A stretch of DNA of 64,000 bases from an uncultured Blautia sp. (GTDB lineage: Bacteria; Bacillota; Clostridia; Lachnospirales; Lachnospiraceae), in NCBI RefSeq assembly GCF_934371575.1, contig NZ_CAKRNY010000007.1:43747-107746 (forward strand), read 5' to 3'. Of the stretch, positions 10,386-18,351 are shown in pieces (the first letter of the stretch is position 1; each line of letters opens with the position of its first letter). The position numbers were made by a program, and so were the translations under genes. Under the pieces are notes generated by a model. That model had not been told where the DNA came from, made no database searches, and worked only from the letters and a program-made list of their open reading frames with translations.

Positions 10386-10811
10386 TTATGCGGCCTTCCT
10401 TCCCCCAATAATTCCCACTGTCTTGATCACAATGTTTGGAAAAAGTAATGGTAAAATTCCGGCTACAAACTGAAAACAGGGAACCGCAATCGCCAGAACG
10501 CTCCAGATGAGCTGAAACATCATTCTCTGACTATAGCTGGCCTTCATCTTCGCCGCAGCCTGCTTATCGTCCTCCATGGAAACCACCTTCTGGACGGTCA
10601 GTCCCATAAGGAAAAAGTTCAGTACTGCCACCATCCCGCCAATAAATCCGGCGAGAAGTACTGTATAATCAAACGGAATCTGCTCCGGCACTGCCAGATG
10701 TCCGATTCCAAATACAGCCCACATCAAAACCACGCATACAAATGTACCAATAGCCACCTTCCTGGTCTCCTTCTTCACTGCCGGCTGCACATCTGCAAAC
10801 ATTCTGCTCAT
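10386..10811 (-). CDS. ATP synthase subunit I-like membrane protein
   Basis: 141 residues with four predicted membrane helices (GTFVCVVLMWAVFGIGHL, YTVLLAGFIGGMVAVLNFFL, MMFQLIWSVLAIAVPCFQFV, ILPLLFPNIVIKTVGIIGG). Position directly before atpB, size and topology fit the AtpI/UncI group of accessory proteins, which assist c-ring assembly or Mg2+ handling. AAGGGAG precedes the ATG. It is assigned mainly by context and topology. Confidence 0.75.
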   Translation of the reverse strand: MSRMFADVQPAVKKETRKVAIGTFVCVVLMWAVFGIGHLAVPEQIPFDYTVLLAGFIGGMVAVLNFFLMGLTVQKVVSMEDDKQAAAKMKASYSQRMMFQLIWSVLAIAVPCFQFVAGILPLLFPNIVIKTVGIIGGRKAA

Positions 10812-10824
10812 ACCAATCTCCCTT

Positions 10825-11088
10825 CTAATGATGTCGATTAAATGAAACTTTATTCTTCTTTTTTTCTTTTTTCTGATGACCGGTTACAGAAAGATAAAGC
10901 TTATAGGCTACTGTAAAGGAGCCTCCCAGTCCGAAAAAAAAGCCGGGGATAAAAATCCATTCTCCTATCCCCAGATTGGTGCTTATCCACCAGCAGATCA
11001 GAAGACATAAAAGCAGAGGAGTAATAAAGGATAAGCTAAATTGACTAAGCAGCGTCATATTCTTGATTATTTCTCCCCATTTTTTCAT
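10825..11088 (-). CDS. AtpZ/AtpI-like small membrane protein, first gene of the ATP synthase operon
   Basis: 87 residues with two membrane helices (FITPLLLCLLICWWIS and WIFIPGFFFGLGGSFTVAYK) and a basic tail KKEKKKNKVSFNRHH. The GxxxGLGGSFTVAYKLY pattern resembles the AtpZ/AtpI (F0F1-ATPase_gene1) proteins found at the head of bacterial atp operons, linked to Mg2+ or Ca2+ transport or c-ring assembly. AGGAGATATCT precedes the ATG, and a consensus promoter lies 37 bases upstream. Confidence 0.75.
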   Translation of the reverse strand: MKKWGEIIKNMTLLSQFSLSFITPLLLCLLICWWISTNLGIGEWIFIPGFFFGLGGSFTVAYKLYLSVTGHQKKEKKKNKVSFNRHH

Positions 11089-11124
11089 AGATATCTCCTG
11101 TCATAAGTCTCATTTTATAGACAG

Positions 11125-11153
11125 ATTTTAACACAATTCAGTGTGGATGGCAA
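11125..11153 (-). promoter_or_regulatory. Promoter of the ATP synthase operon
   Basis: Minus-strand TTGCCA (11153-11148), 17-base spacer, TAAAAT (11130-11125), 37 bases before the first operon ATG. The rest of the 340-base gap (11089-11428) holds the terminator of the upstream gene and AT-rich DNA in which I see nothing else. Confidence 0.75.
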
Positions 11154-11337
11154 CTTTTTTTGTGCAAATCATTTAAAAACTGCCTTCAGTTTTATTGCAT
11201 ATCGTCAAATTTTTCACACTTCAAAAAGTAATTACATGCTAACAAATTTCTGTTATTTTGTCGTTATACAATCGTTAAGCTTTGACTAAAATTCAGACAT
11301 CCAGGATAGTATTGTCTAAAATATATCAGCTGATATG

Positions 11338-11403
11338 AAAAAAACTGCCTTGTATCAGCATCTCCATTCTCTGGTGAATTCATGCTGTACAAAACAGTTT
11401 TTC
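11338..11403 (-). terminator. Terminator of the sugar-binding lipoprotein gene
   Basis: On the minus strand AAAAACTG and an inner arm TTGTACAGCAT pair with ATGCTGATACAA and CAGTTTTTTT. The stem ends in a run of seven T residues. It starts 25 bases after the lipoprotein stop and isolates it from the ATP synthase operon. Confidence 0.8.
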
Positions 11404-11428
11404 TTTCGTAAATGATTATTAATAAAGA

Positions 11429-12529
11429 TCAGTTCGCATATAAATATGCACTGTATGCCGGATCATCTATAACAGATGCATCAATCCATGCCGGATCGAT
11501 TCTGACATCTCTGGTAATTTCCACTTTCTTCTTCGGTGCCGTAGCCATAAGTGCTGTCCAAAGTGTCTGATAGCCCATGGCATATGGCTGCTGGGATACC
11601 ACTCCCACTTCCTTATTATTCCGGATAGCCTCCTGCTGCTTGGCTGTAGCATCAACCCCTACCATCACAACAGGATCCTTTGTCTCATCCTTTTTCATAT
11701 CCAGATAGAGATCTGAAACATCAGCATTGGTACAGAAAACACCTTCCAACTGCGGATTTTTGTCAAGAACCTCCTGCATGGCAGCTGTCATATCTTCCAC
11801 CTGATCCTGATAAACAATATCAACTACTTCTATATCCGGATAATTGGCAATATAGCTGGTAAATCCCGCTACACGTTCCTGAATGCTCTGTGTCTTCTCC
11901 TGAGCGGAAAATACTGCAACCTTGCCCATTTTCCCAATGGCTACTGCAAGTCTGTATGCCGCGATCTCACCTACACGTGTATTATCTGTTCCACGAAACG
12001 CCCGGATCATCTTGCTGTCGCTGACACCGGAATCAAATGCCACCACCGGAATTCCGTTCTCTTTAGCTGCTTCAAGCTGCGCCTGAAGGGAATCCATATC
12101 ACTGGCAGAAACGCACAGAACGTCCGGATTCTCTGCAATTACAGCATCCAGAGTATTAACCTGGCTGGCCACGTCCTTCTCGTCACTGGCTCCCTCAAAG
12201 GTCATGGTTACCTTATCATCCTTCTCAAAGCCGTAAGCTTCATTTACATCTTCAACAGCCTGCTCCATTCCCTGCTTCACCAGGCTCCAGAATTCACCGC
12301 TTACGCACTTGCTTACAACAGCCACGCGGGCACCAGCCTGAATCTTCACGGATGTATCAATCTCAGGAATAACAGGATCACTTTCTTCCTGGGCTTCCTC
12401 TGCAGATTCTGCTGTCTGCTCATCTGACACTAACGGTGCAATTACCTTCTCTACTTCTTCCTTCTTACATCCTGTCAATGTACATAACATAGCCAGAAGA
12501 ACTGCAGGTATCACTGCTGCTTTTTTCAT
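11429..12529 (-). CDS. Sugar-binding lipoprotein (periplasmic-binding-protein-like, RbsB type)
   Basis: 366 residues. The signal sequence MKKAAVIPAVLLAMLCTLTGC ends in the lipobox LTGC, so the protein is anchored by a diacylglyceryl cysteine outside the membrane. An acidic linker (EEAQEESDPVIPEIDTS) leads to a type 1 periplasmic-binding fold: ARVAVVSKCVSGEFWSLVKQ, VAFDSGVSDSKMIRAFRGTD and VMVGVDATAKQQEAI follow the pattern of ribose/galactose-binding proteins. I start at 12529 because GAGGAGTG lies 5 bases upstream; an ATG five codons earlier lies before that site. No permease or ATPase gene is next to it, so it may be a receptor or serve a transporter elsewhere. A promoter and a terminator frame it as a single-gene unit. 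Confidence 0.88.
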   Translation of the reverse strand: MKKAAVIPAVLLAMLCTLTGCKKEEVEKVIAPLVSDEQTAESAEEAQEESDPVIPEIDTSVKIQAGARVAVVSKCVSGEFWSLVKQGMEQAVEDVNEAYGFEKDDKVTMTFEGASDEKDVASQVNTLDAVIAENPDVLCVSASDMDSLQAQLEAAKENGIPVVAFDSGVSDSKMIRAFRGTDNTRVGEIAAYRLAVAIGKMGKVAVFSAQEKTQSIQERVAGFTSYIANYPDIEVVDIVYQDQVEDMTAAMQEVLDKNPQLEGVFCTNADVSDLYLDMKKDETKDPVVMVGVDATAKQQEAIRNNKEVGVVSQQPYAMGYQTLWTALMATAPKKKVEITRDVRIDPAWIDASVIDDPAYSAYLYAN

Positions 12530-12550
12530 TTTTTCACTCCTCATCTGAAT

Positions 12551-12578
12551 AGGTTATGCCGTTCCGGCTCAATAACCT
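12551..12578 (-). promoter_or_regulatory. Leader hairpin before the sugar-binding lipoprotein
   Basis: AGGTTAT plus GCCG pair with CGGC plus ATAACCT around a short loop, 20 bases upstream of the start codon and just before the GAGGAG site. A minus-strand TATAAT (near 12636-12641) lies upstream without a clear -35. The hairpin could affect translation or mRNA stability; I recognise no known riboswitch. Confidence 0.4.
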
Positions 12579-12672
12579 GTAAACAAACAGTTTTCACAGT
12601 TTTAATCTCTGTTTAATCTTGCTTTTACATTATACACATTTTCAGTTCCACGTCTATAGTTTTTCTGATTTT

Positions 12673-13404
12673 TTATATTTGAAATTCGGCAAATTCGATT
12701 CCTTCCGGTTTTGTCTCAAATTTCATCCTCTTACCGGTAACAGGGTGGAAAAATGTCAGACTGGCGGCACACAAAGCCAGACTGACATTTCCAGCTCCCG
12801 CACTGTTTCCTGTTCCATACTTTCGATCACCTGCCAGCGGAAGTCCGGCATGTGCCATCTGTACCCGGATCTGATGGTGGCGTCCCGTATCCAGATGGAT
12901 TTTCAGCAGCCATTTTTTCCTGCTGGAAATTTTATCTTCTGCACTATCCAGGATTTCATAGGAAAGTCTTGCCACTTTAGCTCCTGGCGTATTGGCACTT
13001 ACAACTGAGGAAGTATTGGTTTTCCCATCCTTTTTCAGATAATCCTCCAGTATCATACAACTGGATTTTTCTGTGTTTTCTGCCGTTTTGGGCTGTCCAT
13101 ATGTGACCGCCAGGTAAATCTTCTCCATTTTCCCGGCTGAAATCTGTGCACTCAGTTCTTTCGCCGCCTTAGGTGTTTTTCCCAAAACCAGAACGCCTTC
13201 CACTGGCTGATCCAGCCGATGGACTACAGCAAGATAAGGCACACTCCTTCCGCCTGTTTTGACCGCCAGGTAATTCTTCAGACAGCTCTCCAGATCCATC
13301 GCTCCGATCCTGGCATTCTGCACTGCAACTCCGGCCGATTTGCGGCAAACTATAATATCTTTATCTTCAAAAAGAATATAATCTTCTATTTTCCCATTAA
13401 ACAT
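12673..13404 (-). CDS. RluA-family RNA pseudouridine synthase
   Basis: 243 residues. The catalytic-aspartate motif of RluA enzymes is present as VVHRLDQPVEGVLVLGKT (usually HRLDxxTSG), and the downstream segments KIYLAVTYGQP and LDTGRHHQIRVQMAHAGLPL are family hallmarks; the latter positions the RNA. It isomerises uridines in rRNA or tRNA. I use the ATG at 13404 because GAGG lies 9 bases upstream; an ATG at 13443 overlaps the promoter -10 box and lacks a ribosome site. The first residues MFNGKIEDYILFEDKDIIVC fit a catalytic domain without an N-terminal S4 domain, so the target site is uncertain. Confidence 0.9.
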   Translation of the reverse strand: MFNGKIEDYILFEDKDIIVCRKSAGVAVQNARIGAMDLESCLKNYLAVKTGGRSVPYLAVVHRLDQPVEGVLVLGKTPKAAKELSAQISAGKMEKIYLAVTYGQPKTAENTEKSSCMILEDYLKKDGKTNTSSVVSANTPGAKVARLSYEILDSAEDKISSRKKWLLKIHLDTGRHHQIRVQMAHAGLPLAGDRKYGTGNSAGAGNVSLALCAASLTFFHPVTGKRMKFETKPEGIEFAEFQI

Positions 13405-13441
13405 CTCTATGATCCTCGCACATTTCAATTTTCTTCGCCTC

Positions 13442-13470
13442 ATTATAGCGGATGATGTGAGGATTTACAA
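13442..13470 (-). promoter_or_regulatory. Promoter of the pseudouridine synthase gene
   Basis: Minus-strand TTGTAA (13470-13465), 17-base spacer, TATAAT (13447-13442), 37 bases before the chosen ATG at 13404. Confidence 0.7.
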
Positions 13471-13513
13471 GTATTCGTAAAGGGCAAGCTCATTAATTTG
13501 ATACCACGGAAAA

Positions 13514-13556
13514 AGGACGGTCATCATTTTACTTGTTTTCAAATGATGACCGTCCT
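13514..13556 (-). terminator. Strong hairpin, probable leftward terminator
   Basis: A perfect 16-base stem: AGGACGGTCATCATTT (13514-13529) and its complement (13541-13556) around an 11-base loop. On the minus strand it is followed by TTTTTCC, so it would end transcripts coming from the decayed gene at 13791-14290. Confidence 0.7.
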
Positions 13557-13610
13557 AAAATTCTTCAGTATTCAATGGTCTTTTCCTCGTTTTTCAAATT
13601 GATCTTCAAC

Positions 13611-13644
13611 TTAATATTTATTAATACTTAATATTTATTAATAT
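13611..13644. repeat. Two tandem 17-base AT-rich repeats
   Basis: TTAATATTTATTAATAC (13611-13627) is followed at once by TTAATATTTATTAATAT (13628-13644), differing only in the last base. It lies in non-coding DNA downstream of the pseudogene; no role is evident. A perfect palindrome GAAATTATAATTTC lies nearby at 13764-13777. Confidence 0.6.
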
Positions 13645-13790
13645 TTATAAGATCCGTATTCAATTGTTCTATATTCAGTTTTTATTTAAAATATCTTATC
13701 TTATTTCCTGCTCATAAACGATATGATGTTTATCATTCGGTTTATTTAGAAGTTTGATAGATGGAAATTATAATTTCACGGATTATAATT

Positions 13791-14290
13791 TCATTTGCAG
13801 AAATGTCGGATATACTTCATACGCTCTGAATCATTATCATAAACAATTTCAAACTTAAATATGTTAAATCCAAAACCACTTACTGGTTCATATGCTCTCT
13901 CATATGTATTATACAAAAAAGTTTGAGCGGAAGTTCCTGATCTATTTCTGACTGGAATATCAACTGTGATATTCTTCTAATGCAAAGCTTCGATTCATAT
14001 TCTAATGGTTCAATATGGATCTCAAAATATCGTTCTTATCTGTGATAAGGGTTATATTCTCTGAAAAATGTTTCTTTACACAGGTTTCAGATCTTTGTAT
14101 TAGTGGTGGACAGTTATTCAATATAAGTAATCGCTTCTATATTACCTTTGATACGTTTCTCAGTATCTACTGATTCAAGTGATACTGACTTTTTATTTTC
14201 ACGTTTCTCGTATCAGGTCTTCTTGCAGGAAATGCGATCCCTGTCACTCTTATATTGATTAGAAGAATTTTATGTTCCCATTGGAATCAC
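13791..14290 (-). pseudogene. Decayed gene of unknown function behind an intact promoter
   Basis: From GTG 14290 (AAGGAG 4 bases upstream) or ATG 14281 one minus-strand frame reads protein-like text broken by five to six TAA/TGA stops: NSSNQYKSDRDRISCKK, then YEKRENKKSVSLESVDTEK and RIKGNIEAITYIE, later ERYFEIHIEPLEYESKLCI. After one frameshift near RRI it continues as VDIPVRNRSGTSAQTFLYN, TYERAYEPVSGFGFNIFKFE and IVYDNDSERMKYIRHFCK and stops at 13791. The stretches have normal amino-acid composition, so I read this as a protein of roughly 160 residues inactivated by several stops and a frameshift. The stops are both TAA and TGA, so single-codon recoding is unlikely. I do not recognise the family. 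Confidence 0.6.
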
Positions 14291-14350
14291 TAAGCTCCTT
14301 TCTTTATGAAGTTGTTTTTTGTTTTTCTCTTGTTTTGTTTTGATGGGTTT

Positions 14351-14379
14351 ATAATAACACCTCCCTTTTGTTTTGTCAA
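14351..14379 (-). promoter_or_regulatory. Strong promoter driving the decayed gene
   Basis: Minus-strand consensus TTGACA (14379-14374), 17-base spacer, TATTAT (14356-14351), followed by an A-rich leader and AAAGGAG before the pseudogene start. Between here and 14562 there is AT-rich DNA and a GC-rich patch (about 14488-14558) for which I see no function. Confidence 0.75.
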
Positions 14380-14562
14380 TACTTTTTTGCATTATTTCTA
14401 ATTTATTTCTGTCTTATATATTTTTATATATTATTATTCTGTTTTGTGTGTTAATTTTACTAATTATTCAGAATATTGCAACATCAGGGTTAAAAGACCT
14501 GAAACCACCTATGCTTGCACAAGGGTGGGGGAATGGCCTTGGGTCCCGCCCCAATATGAGCA

Positions 14563-14610
14563 TAAAAAGAGCAGGCTGCACTCTTCCAATATGAAAAGCA
14601 CACCTGCCCT
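14563..14610 (-). terminator. Terminator of the hydratase gene
   Basis: On the minus strand GGGCAGGTGTGC pairs imperfectly with GCAGCCTGCTC across an 18-base loop, followed by TTTTT. It begins about 10 bases after the hydratase stop. Confidence 0.75.
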
Positions 14611-14618
14611 GAATTGTT

Positions 14619-16877
14619 TTATTTTCTATTGTAGTTGATCAGACAGCCTTTCAGAATGATTTCTCTCTCGTCATCTGTCAGCTCGCCAAGTGTAACGGTG
14701 AAAGGTACCAGTCCACTTTCTTTTACCACGTATCCTGTAATACTGTCAGCCTTCTCTTCCACTGCCTTGCGAATCTCCGGGAAGAACAGATAATCACCGT
14801 TTGCAAACGGAAGGTCCCCTGCCGGGATCAGGAATGGAAGCATTCCCCAGTTGATCAGATTGGAACGATAACGCTTGGTGGCATATTCATTTGCAATATT
14901 TGCCCAGCCTCCAAGTACCTTCTGACAGGAAGCAGCCTGCTCACGTGCGGAACCATCGCCTGGCTTCACTGCGAAAATAGTGCTTCCGATACCAAGATTT
15001 CCTTTGCCCACCTCTGGATATACCTTATTTACAGCTTCCATAACTGGTTTCAGCTCCGGAACCACTTCAAGCGGACATTCGCCGTTCTCAATGGCATGCT
15101 CAGCTTTCTGAACCTCTTTGGCACGTCCTACATAAGCCGGATCCTTTCTGGAGAGTGTAAACTCAGCCAGTCCAAGAGGATTGGAGCGGTAAGAAGAGGT
15201 CTCGCCGGACGGGATCAGCTCGTCTGTAGTGGTTACCGGATCATGGATCTCGGATACAACCTTCAGCACCAGATTCTCTGCAAGTGCAGGCATCTTCGGC
15301 CAGTCTTTGATGTTCGGTCCAAACTGGATCTCCACAGACGGATCTGCAACACCTTTACTGTCAAATACGCGATTTGCATAAATGTTTTTATCAAAGAAAT
15401 ATTTCTGTCCTCTGTACTCGCCGGTGAAATTCTCAGCAGAGGTAAGGAAGCCTTTATTTGCAGCAGTCGCAGCAATGGAACGGGCATCCATAAGTGCAAC
15501 AGAGGAAATCTGACCATTCTGGATCTTGGATCCCTCACGGTTCGGGAAGTTTCTGGTGGTGTGACGGATACTGAAGGCATTGTTTGCCGGGGTATCACCA
15601 GCACCAAAGCACGGTCCGCAGAATGCAGTTTTCACAACAGCACCTGTCTCAAGCAGATCTGCAAGGACACCGTTCTTCGCCAGCTCCATATAAATCGGAG
15701 TACTTGCCGGATAAACGCTTAAAGTAAAGGCATCTGCTCCAATGCTTGTACCGCGGAGAATATCAGCTGCAGCACAGATATTCTCAAAGCCACCGCCTGC
15801 ACAGCCTGCAATGATTCCCTGATCCACATAGAGTTTACCATCAACTACTTTATTACGAAGGGTATACGGTATTTTACCATCCAGACTTACCTGGGCTCTT
15901 TTCTCTACATCTGCAAGAATATCGTCCAGATTTGCATTCACTTCATCGATGGTATACGTATTGCTTGGATGGAACGGCATAGCGATCATCGGCTTGATCT
16001 CTCCAAGGTCGATTTCCACGCAGCCATCATAATATGCAACATCTCCAGGTTTCAGTTCTTTATATCCATCTGCTCTTCCATGAATCTCATAGAATTCCTG
16101 AATCTTCTCATCTGTCTGCCAGATAGAGGAAAGACAGGTGGTCTCAGTGGTCATAACGTCAATTCCGATACGGAAATCAGCACTTAAATTAGCCACACCA
16201 GGTCCCACGAACTCCATTACCTTGTTCTTCACATAGCCATTTGCAAATACCTTACCGATAATTGCAAGGGCAACGTCCTGCGGGCCCACACCCGGACGTG
16301 GAGTGCCTTTCAGATAAATAGCAACAACACCTGGCATATTAATATCATATGTCTGGGAAAGAAGCTGCTTAACCAGCTCCGGTCCACCCTCACCCATAGC
16401 CATGGTTCCAAGAGCGCCGTAACGAGTATGGCTGTCTGAGCCAAGGATCATCTTACCGCACTCTGCCAGCATTTCACGGGCAAACTGATGGATAACAGCC
16501 TGATGAGGCGGAACATAAACTCCACCATATTTCTTCGCGCAGGTAAGACCAAACATATGGTCATCCTCATTAATGGTTCCGCCCACTGCACAAAGGGAGT
16601 TGTGGCAGTTTGTCAAAACATACGGCACCGGGAAACGCTCCAGTCCTGATGCACGCGCAGTCTGGATAATTCCTACAAAAGTAATATCATGAGATGTCAG
16701 TTTATCAAATTTAATCTGAAGCTTGTCCATATTACCGGAAGTATTATGGGCTTTTAAAATAGAATAGGCAATGGTATTTCTTGCTGCTTCTTCCCTGGAA
16801 ACAGGAAGCTGGGCTTCGGCTGCAGGAATGATTTCCTTTCCATTCTGCAGATACACACCGGTATCATATAATTTCAT
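14619..16877 (-). CDS. Aconitase-family [4Fe-4S] hydratase
   Basis: 752 residues. Aconitase-superfamily features: [20 protein letters not shown] (substrate-binding segment), [17 protein letters not shown] with the first cluster cysteine, and [18 protein letters not shown] with the CxxC pair, completing three ligands for a [4Fe-4S] cluster. The C-terminal swivel domain includes [18 protein letters not shown]. Length and sequence style are nearer to the YbhJ-like hydratases than to classical AcnA (about 890) or LeuC. The reaction would be dehydration/hydration of a citrate-like acid, but the substrate is not certain. I start at ATG 16877, after GAGGAGG; the longer frame begins inside the promoter. 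No citrate synthase or isocitrate dehydrogenase lies nearby. Confidence 0.85.
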   Translation of the reverse strand: MKLYDTGVYLQNGKEIIPAAEAQLPVSREEAARNTIAYSILKAHNTSGNMDKLQIKFDKLTSHDITFVGIIQTARASGLERFPVPYVLTNCHNSLCAVGGTINEDDHMFGLTCAKKYGGVYVPPHQAVIHQFAREMLAECGKMILGSDSHTRYGALGTMAMGEGGPELVKQLLSQTYDINMPGVVAIYLKGTPRPGVGPQDVALAIIGKVFANGYVKNKVMEFVGPGVANLSADFRIGIDVMTTETTCLSSIWQTDEKIQEFYEIHGRADGYKELKPGDVAYYDGCVEIDLGEIKPMIAMPFHPSNTYTIDEVNANLDDILADVEKRAQVSLDGKIPYTLRNKVVDGKLYVDQGIIAGCAGGGFENICAAADILRGTSIGADAFTLSVYPASTPIYMELAKNGVLADLLETGAVVKTAFCGPCFGAGDTPANNAFSIRHTTRNFPNREGSKIQNGQISSVALMDARSIAATAANKGFLTSAENFTGEYRGQKYFFDKNIYANRVFDSKGVADPSVEIQFGPNIKDWPKMPALAENLVLKVVSEIHDPVTTTDELIPSGETSSYRSNPLGLAEFTLSRKDPAYVGRAKEVQKAEHAIENGECPLEVVPELKPVMEAVNKVYPEVGKGNLGIGSTIFAVKPGDGSAREQAASCQKVLGGWANIANEYATKRYRSNLINWGMLPFLIPAGDLPFANGDYLFFPEIRKAVEEKADSITGYVVKESGLVPFTVTLGELTDDEREIILKGCLINYNRK

Positions 16878-16929
16878 AACAAAAATCCTCCTCATCTGAT
16901 TGTATTGATAGGTGCAAATATTACCGTTA

Positions 16930-16958
16930 ATTATAGTAGATTTCCATAGAAGAATCAA
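16930..16958 (-). promoter_or_regulatory. Promoter of the hydratase gene
   Basis: Minus-strand TTGATT (16958-16953), 17-base spacer, TATAAT (16935-16930), 52 bases before ATG 16877. Its position rules out the upstream in-frame ATG at 16958. Confidence 0.75.
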
Positions 16959-16968
16959 GCAAAAACAC

Positions 16969-16982
16969 TTTAGCGCGCTAAA
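16969..16982. promoter_or_regulatory. Perfect 14-base palindrome upstream of the hydratase promoter
   Basis: TTTAGCGCGCTAAA is a perfect dyad, 11 bases upstream of the hydratase -35 box and about 125 bases before the plus-strand gene at 17109. A GC-rich core in AT-rich DNA suggests a transcription-factor site; which protein binds is unknown. Confidence 0.5.
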
Positions 16983-17108
16983 AAGGTTTTTTCTGTTTTT
17001 TCATACACTCCAGGGGACTTATGCTTAATAAAAAATTAACTGTACTTTTTTTATAATCGGTGTTAAGGTAAAAGTCATCAACGTTAAAACAATATGGAGG
17101 TAAGCAAA

Positions 17109-17375
17109 ATGTTTCGTTTATGGGGACGAATCTGGAAAGATAACCACATGCTGAAGGACACCGTGATCTGTGACGACCGCCAGGAAACCAGAACCCATAA
17201 GGTTTTTCATTGTCTGGAACAGATCTGCTATGAGCTGGATCTTGGCAATCCCATCTGGCTGGATACCACCGTCCGGGATTTCAAAAAGCACAGTAAAACA
17301 CGGTTTTACCAGGACAGCTTTATTGAAGAGATCGACTTCGATTATTTGGAAATACAGGTCATCGAAGAAGATTGA
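17109..17375 (+). CDS. Conserved small protein of unknown function
   Basis: 88 residues beginning MFRLWGRIWKDNHMLKDTVI. I chose ATG 17109 because GGAGG lies 8 bases upstream; the ATG at 17094 overlaps that site. The sequence has no membrane helix or signal peptide; it is acidic at its end (EEIDFDYLEIQVIEED) and has the look of a small cytoplasmic protein (ETRTHKVFHCLEQICYELDL, TVRDFKKHSKTRFYQDSF). I do not recognise the family and assign no function. It lies divergent from the hydratase; a TATAAT at 17052-17057 may be its -10 box, but no clear -35 is seen. Confidence 0.7.
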   Translation: MFRLWGRIWKDNHMLKDTVICDDRQETRTHKVFHCLEQICYELDLGNPIWLDTTVRDFKKHSKTRFYQDSFIEEIDFDYLEIQVIEED

Positions 17376-17424
17376 GTATAATAAGCATATCTTTAAACAA
17401 TTATATTTTTATGGAGGGATTGCA

Positions 17425-18276
17425 ATGAAAAAGAGAAAGAAGCTTTTACTGATTCTGACCTGTGCCACACTTGCCCTTACACCTGCGTCTGTATCTGCTG
17501 CTGAAGCACCTGCTTCCCAGCCTGCAGCCACCATTACCACTGGAGCACCTGTTTCCCAGCCTACAGCCACCATTACTGCTGTACCGACTCCAGCTCCCAA
17601 GAAGCAGGGCTGGGTAACCTTAAAGAGTGGGAAGAAAAGATATTACAAGGACGGGAAACGTCTTACCGGACTTCAGAAAATCGGTAAAAAGTATTACTAT
17701 TTTAATTCCAACGGAACCATGCAGAAAAACAAAACCATAAAGCGTGGTGCGAAGAATTTCACTTATTTTATTGATAAGAAAGGATACGTAATCGGCAAAA
17801 AGAAGGGTTCCACCTACTATAATGCCAATGGAAAGAAAATGTCCCAGGCTCAGATTGCTGATCTTCGGTCCAAACAGATCGTTGCTCAGATCACCAATCC
17901 CCACATGTCCAAATCCGAGAAGCTTCGTACCTGTTTTAACTGGGTAATGCGCAAGTATTATTACACCTGGAGACGTTTCGACCAGGGCGGCAAAAACTGG
18001 CCTGCAGTCAATGCAAATGACCATTTTCTCCACGGAAAAGGTGACTGTGTGGCAGATGCTTCTGCCTTTGCTTACTTAGCCAAGGCGATCGGCTATAAGA
18101 AGGTTTACGTTTGCGCGGATGCCAAACGAAGCAATAACAGCGCTCATTCCTGGGCAGAAATCAATGGCTATGTTTATGATCCTCTTTTTGCAGAAGCCAA
18201 GAGCTACAGCAGATATTACCGTCTTCCCAGAAACTCTTATGAGCTTTACGCAGTTACACGCTACAGAGTATCCTGA
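17425..18276 (+). CDS. Secreted transglutaminase-like protein with cell-wall-binding repeats
   Basis: 283 residues. A signal peptide (KKLLLILTCATLALTPASV, cleavage near SAAEA) is followed by a Pro/Thr/Ala-rich linker with two imperfect copies of ASQPAATIT. Residues about 62-140 hold choline/glucan-binding-type repeats (GWVTLKSGKKRYYKDGKRL, LQKIGKKYYYFNSNGTM). Residues about 145-255 form a transglutaminase-like domain with an apparent Cys208 (GKGDCVADASAFAYLAKAIG), His241 (SAHSWAEI), Asp252 (YDPLF) triad. Such domains act as cysteine proteases, amidases or cross-linkers at the cell surface. GGAGGGATTGCA precedes the ATG. It converges on the pilus operon. Whether it acts on pili or peptidoglycan is unknown. 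Confidence 0.85.
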   Translation: MKKRKKLLLILTCATLALTPASVSAAEAPASQPAATITTGAPVSQPTATITAVPTPAPKKQGWVTLKSGKKRYYKDGKRLTGLQKIGKKYYYFNSNGTMQKNKTIKRGAKNFTYFIDKKGYVIGKKKGSTYYNANGKKMSQAQIADLRSKQIVAQITNPHMSKSEKLRTCFNWVMRKYYYTWRRFDQGGKNWPAVNANDHFLHGKGDCVADASAFAYLAKAIGYKKVYVCADAKRSNNSAHSWAEINGYVYDPLFAEAKSYSRYYRLPRNSYELYAVTRYRVS

Positions 18277-18298
18277 TTCCATAAGTCAGGTTTCCATA

Positions 18299-18345
18299 AG
18301 CCAGGAGGCAGAACCCTTCACCCCGGGTTCTGCCTCCTGGCTTTT
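18299..18345 (+). terminator. Terminator of the transglutaminase-like gene
   Basis: AGCCAGGAGGCAGAACCC (18299-18316) pairs perfectly with its complement (18325-18342) across an 8-base loop and is followed by TTTATTTCTTT on the plus strand. Confidence 0.9.
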
Positions 18346-18351
18346 ATTTCT

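Noticed and set aside
13611..13644. Start of a CRISPR or other repeat array
   Set aside because: Only two adjacent 17-base AT-rich copies, no spacers and no further repeats. No CRISPR array was seen elsewhere in the window.
13791..14290. Stop-codon reassignment in the broken gene
   Set aside because: Both TAA and TGA interrupt the frame and a frameshift is also present; neighbouring genes use the standard code.
14488..14558. GC-rich patch as an insertion-sequence remnant
   Set aside because: No terminal repeats, target duplication or transposase text could be found.
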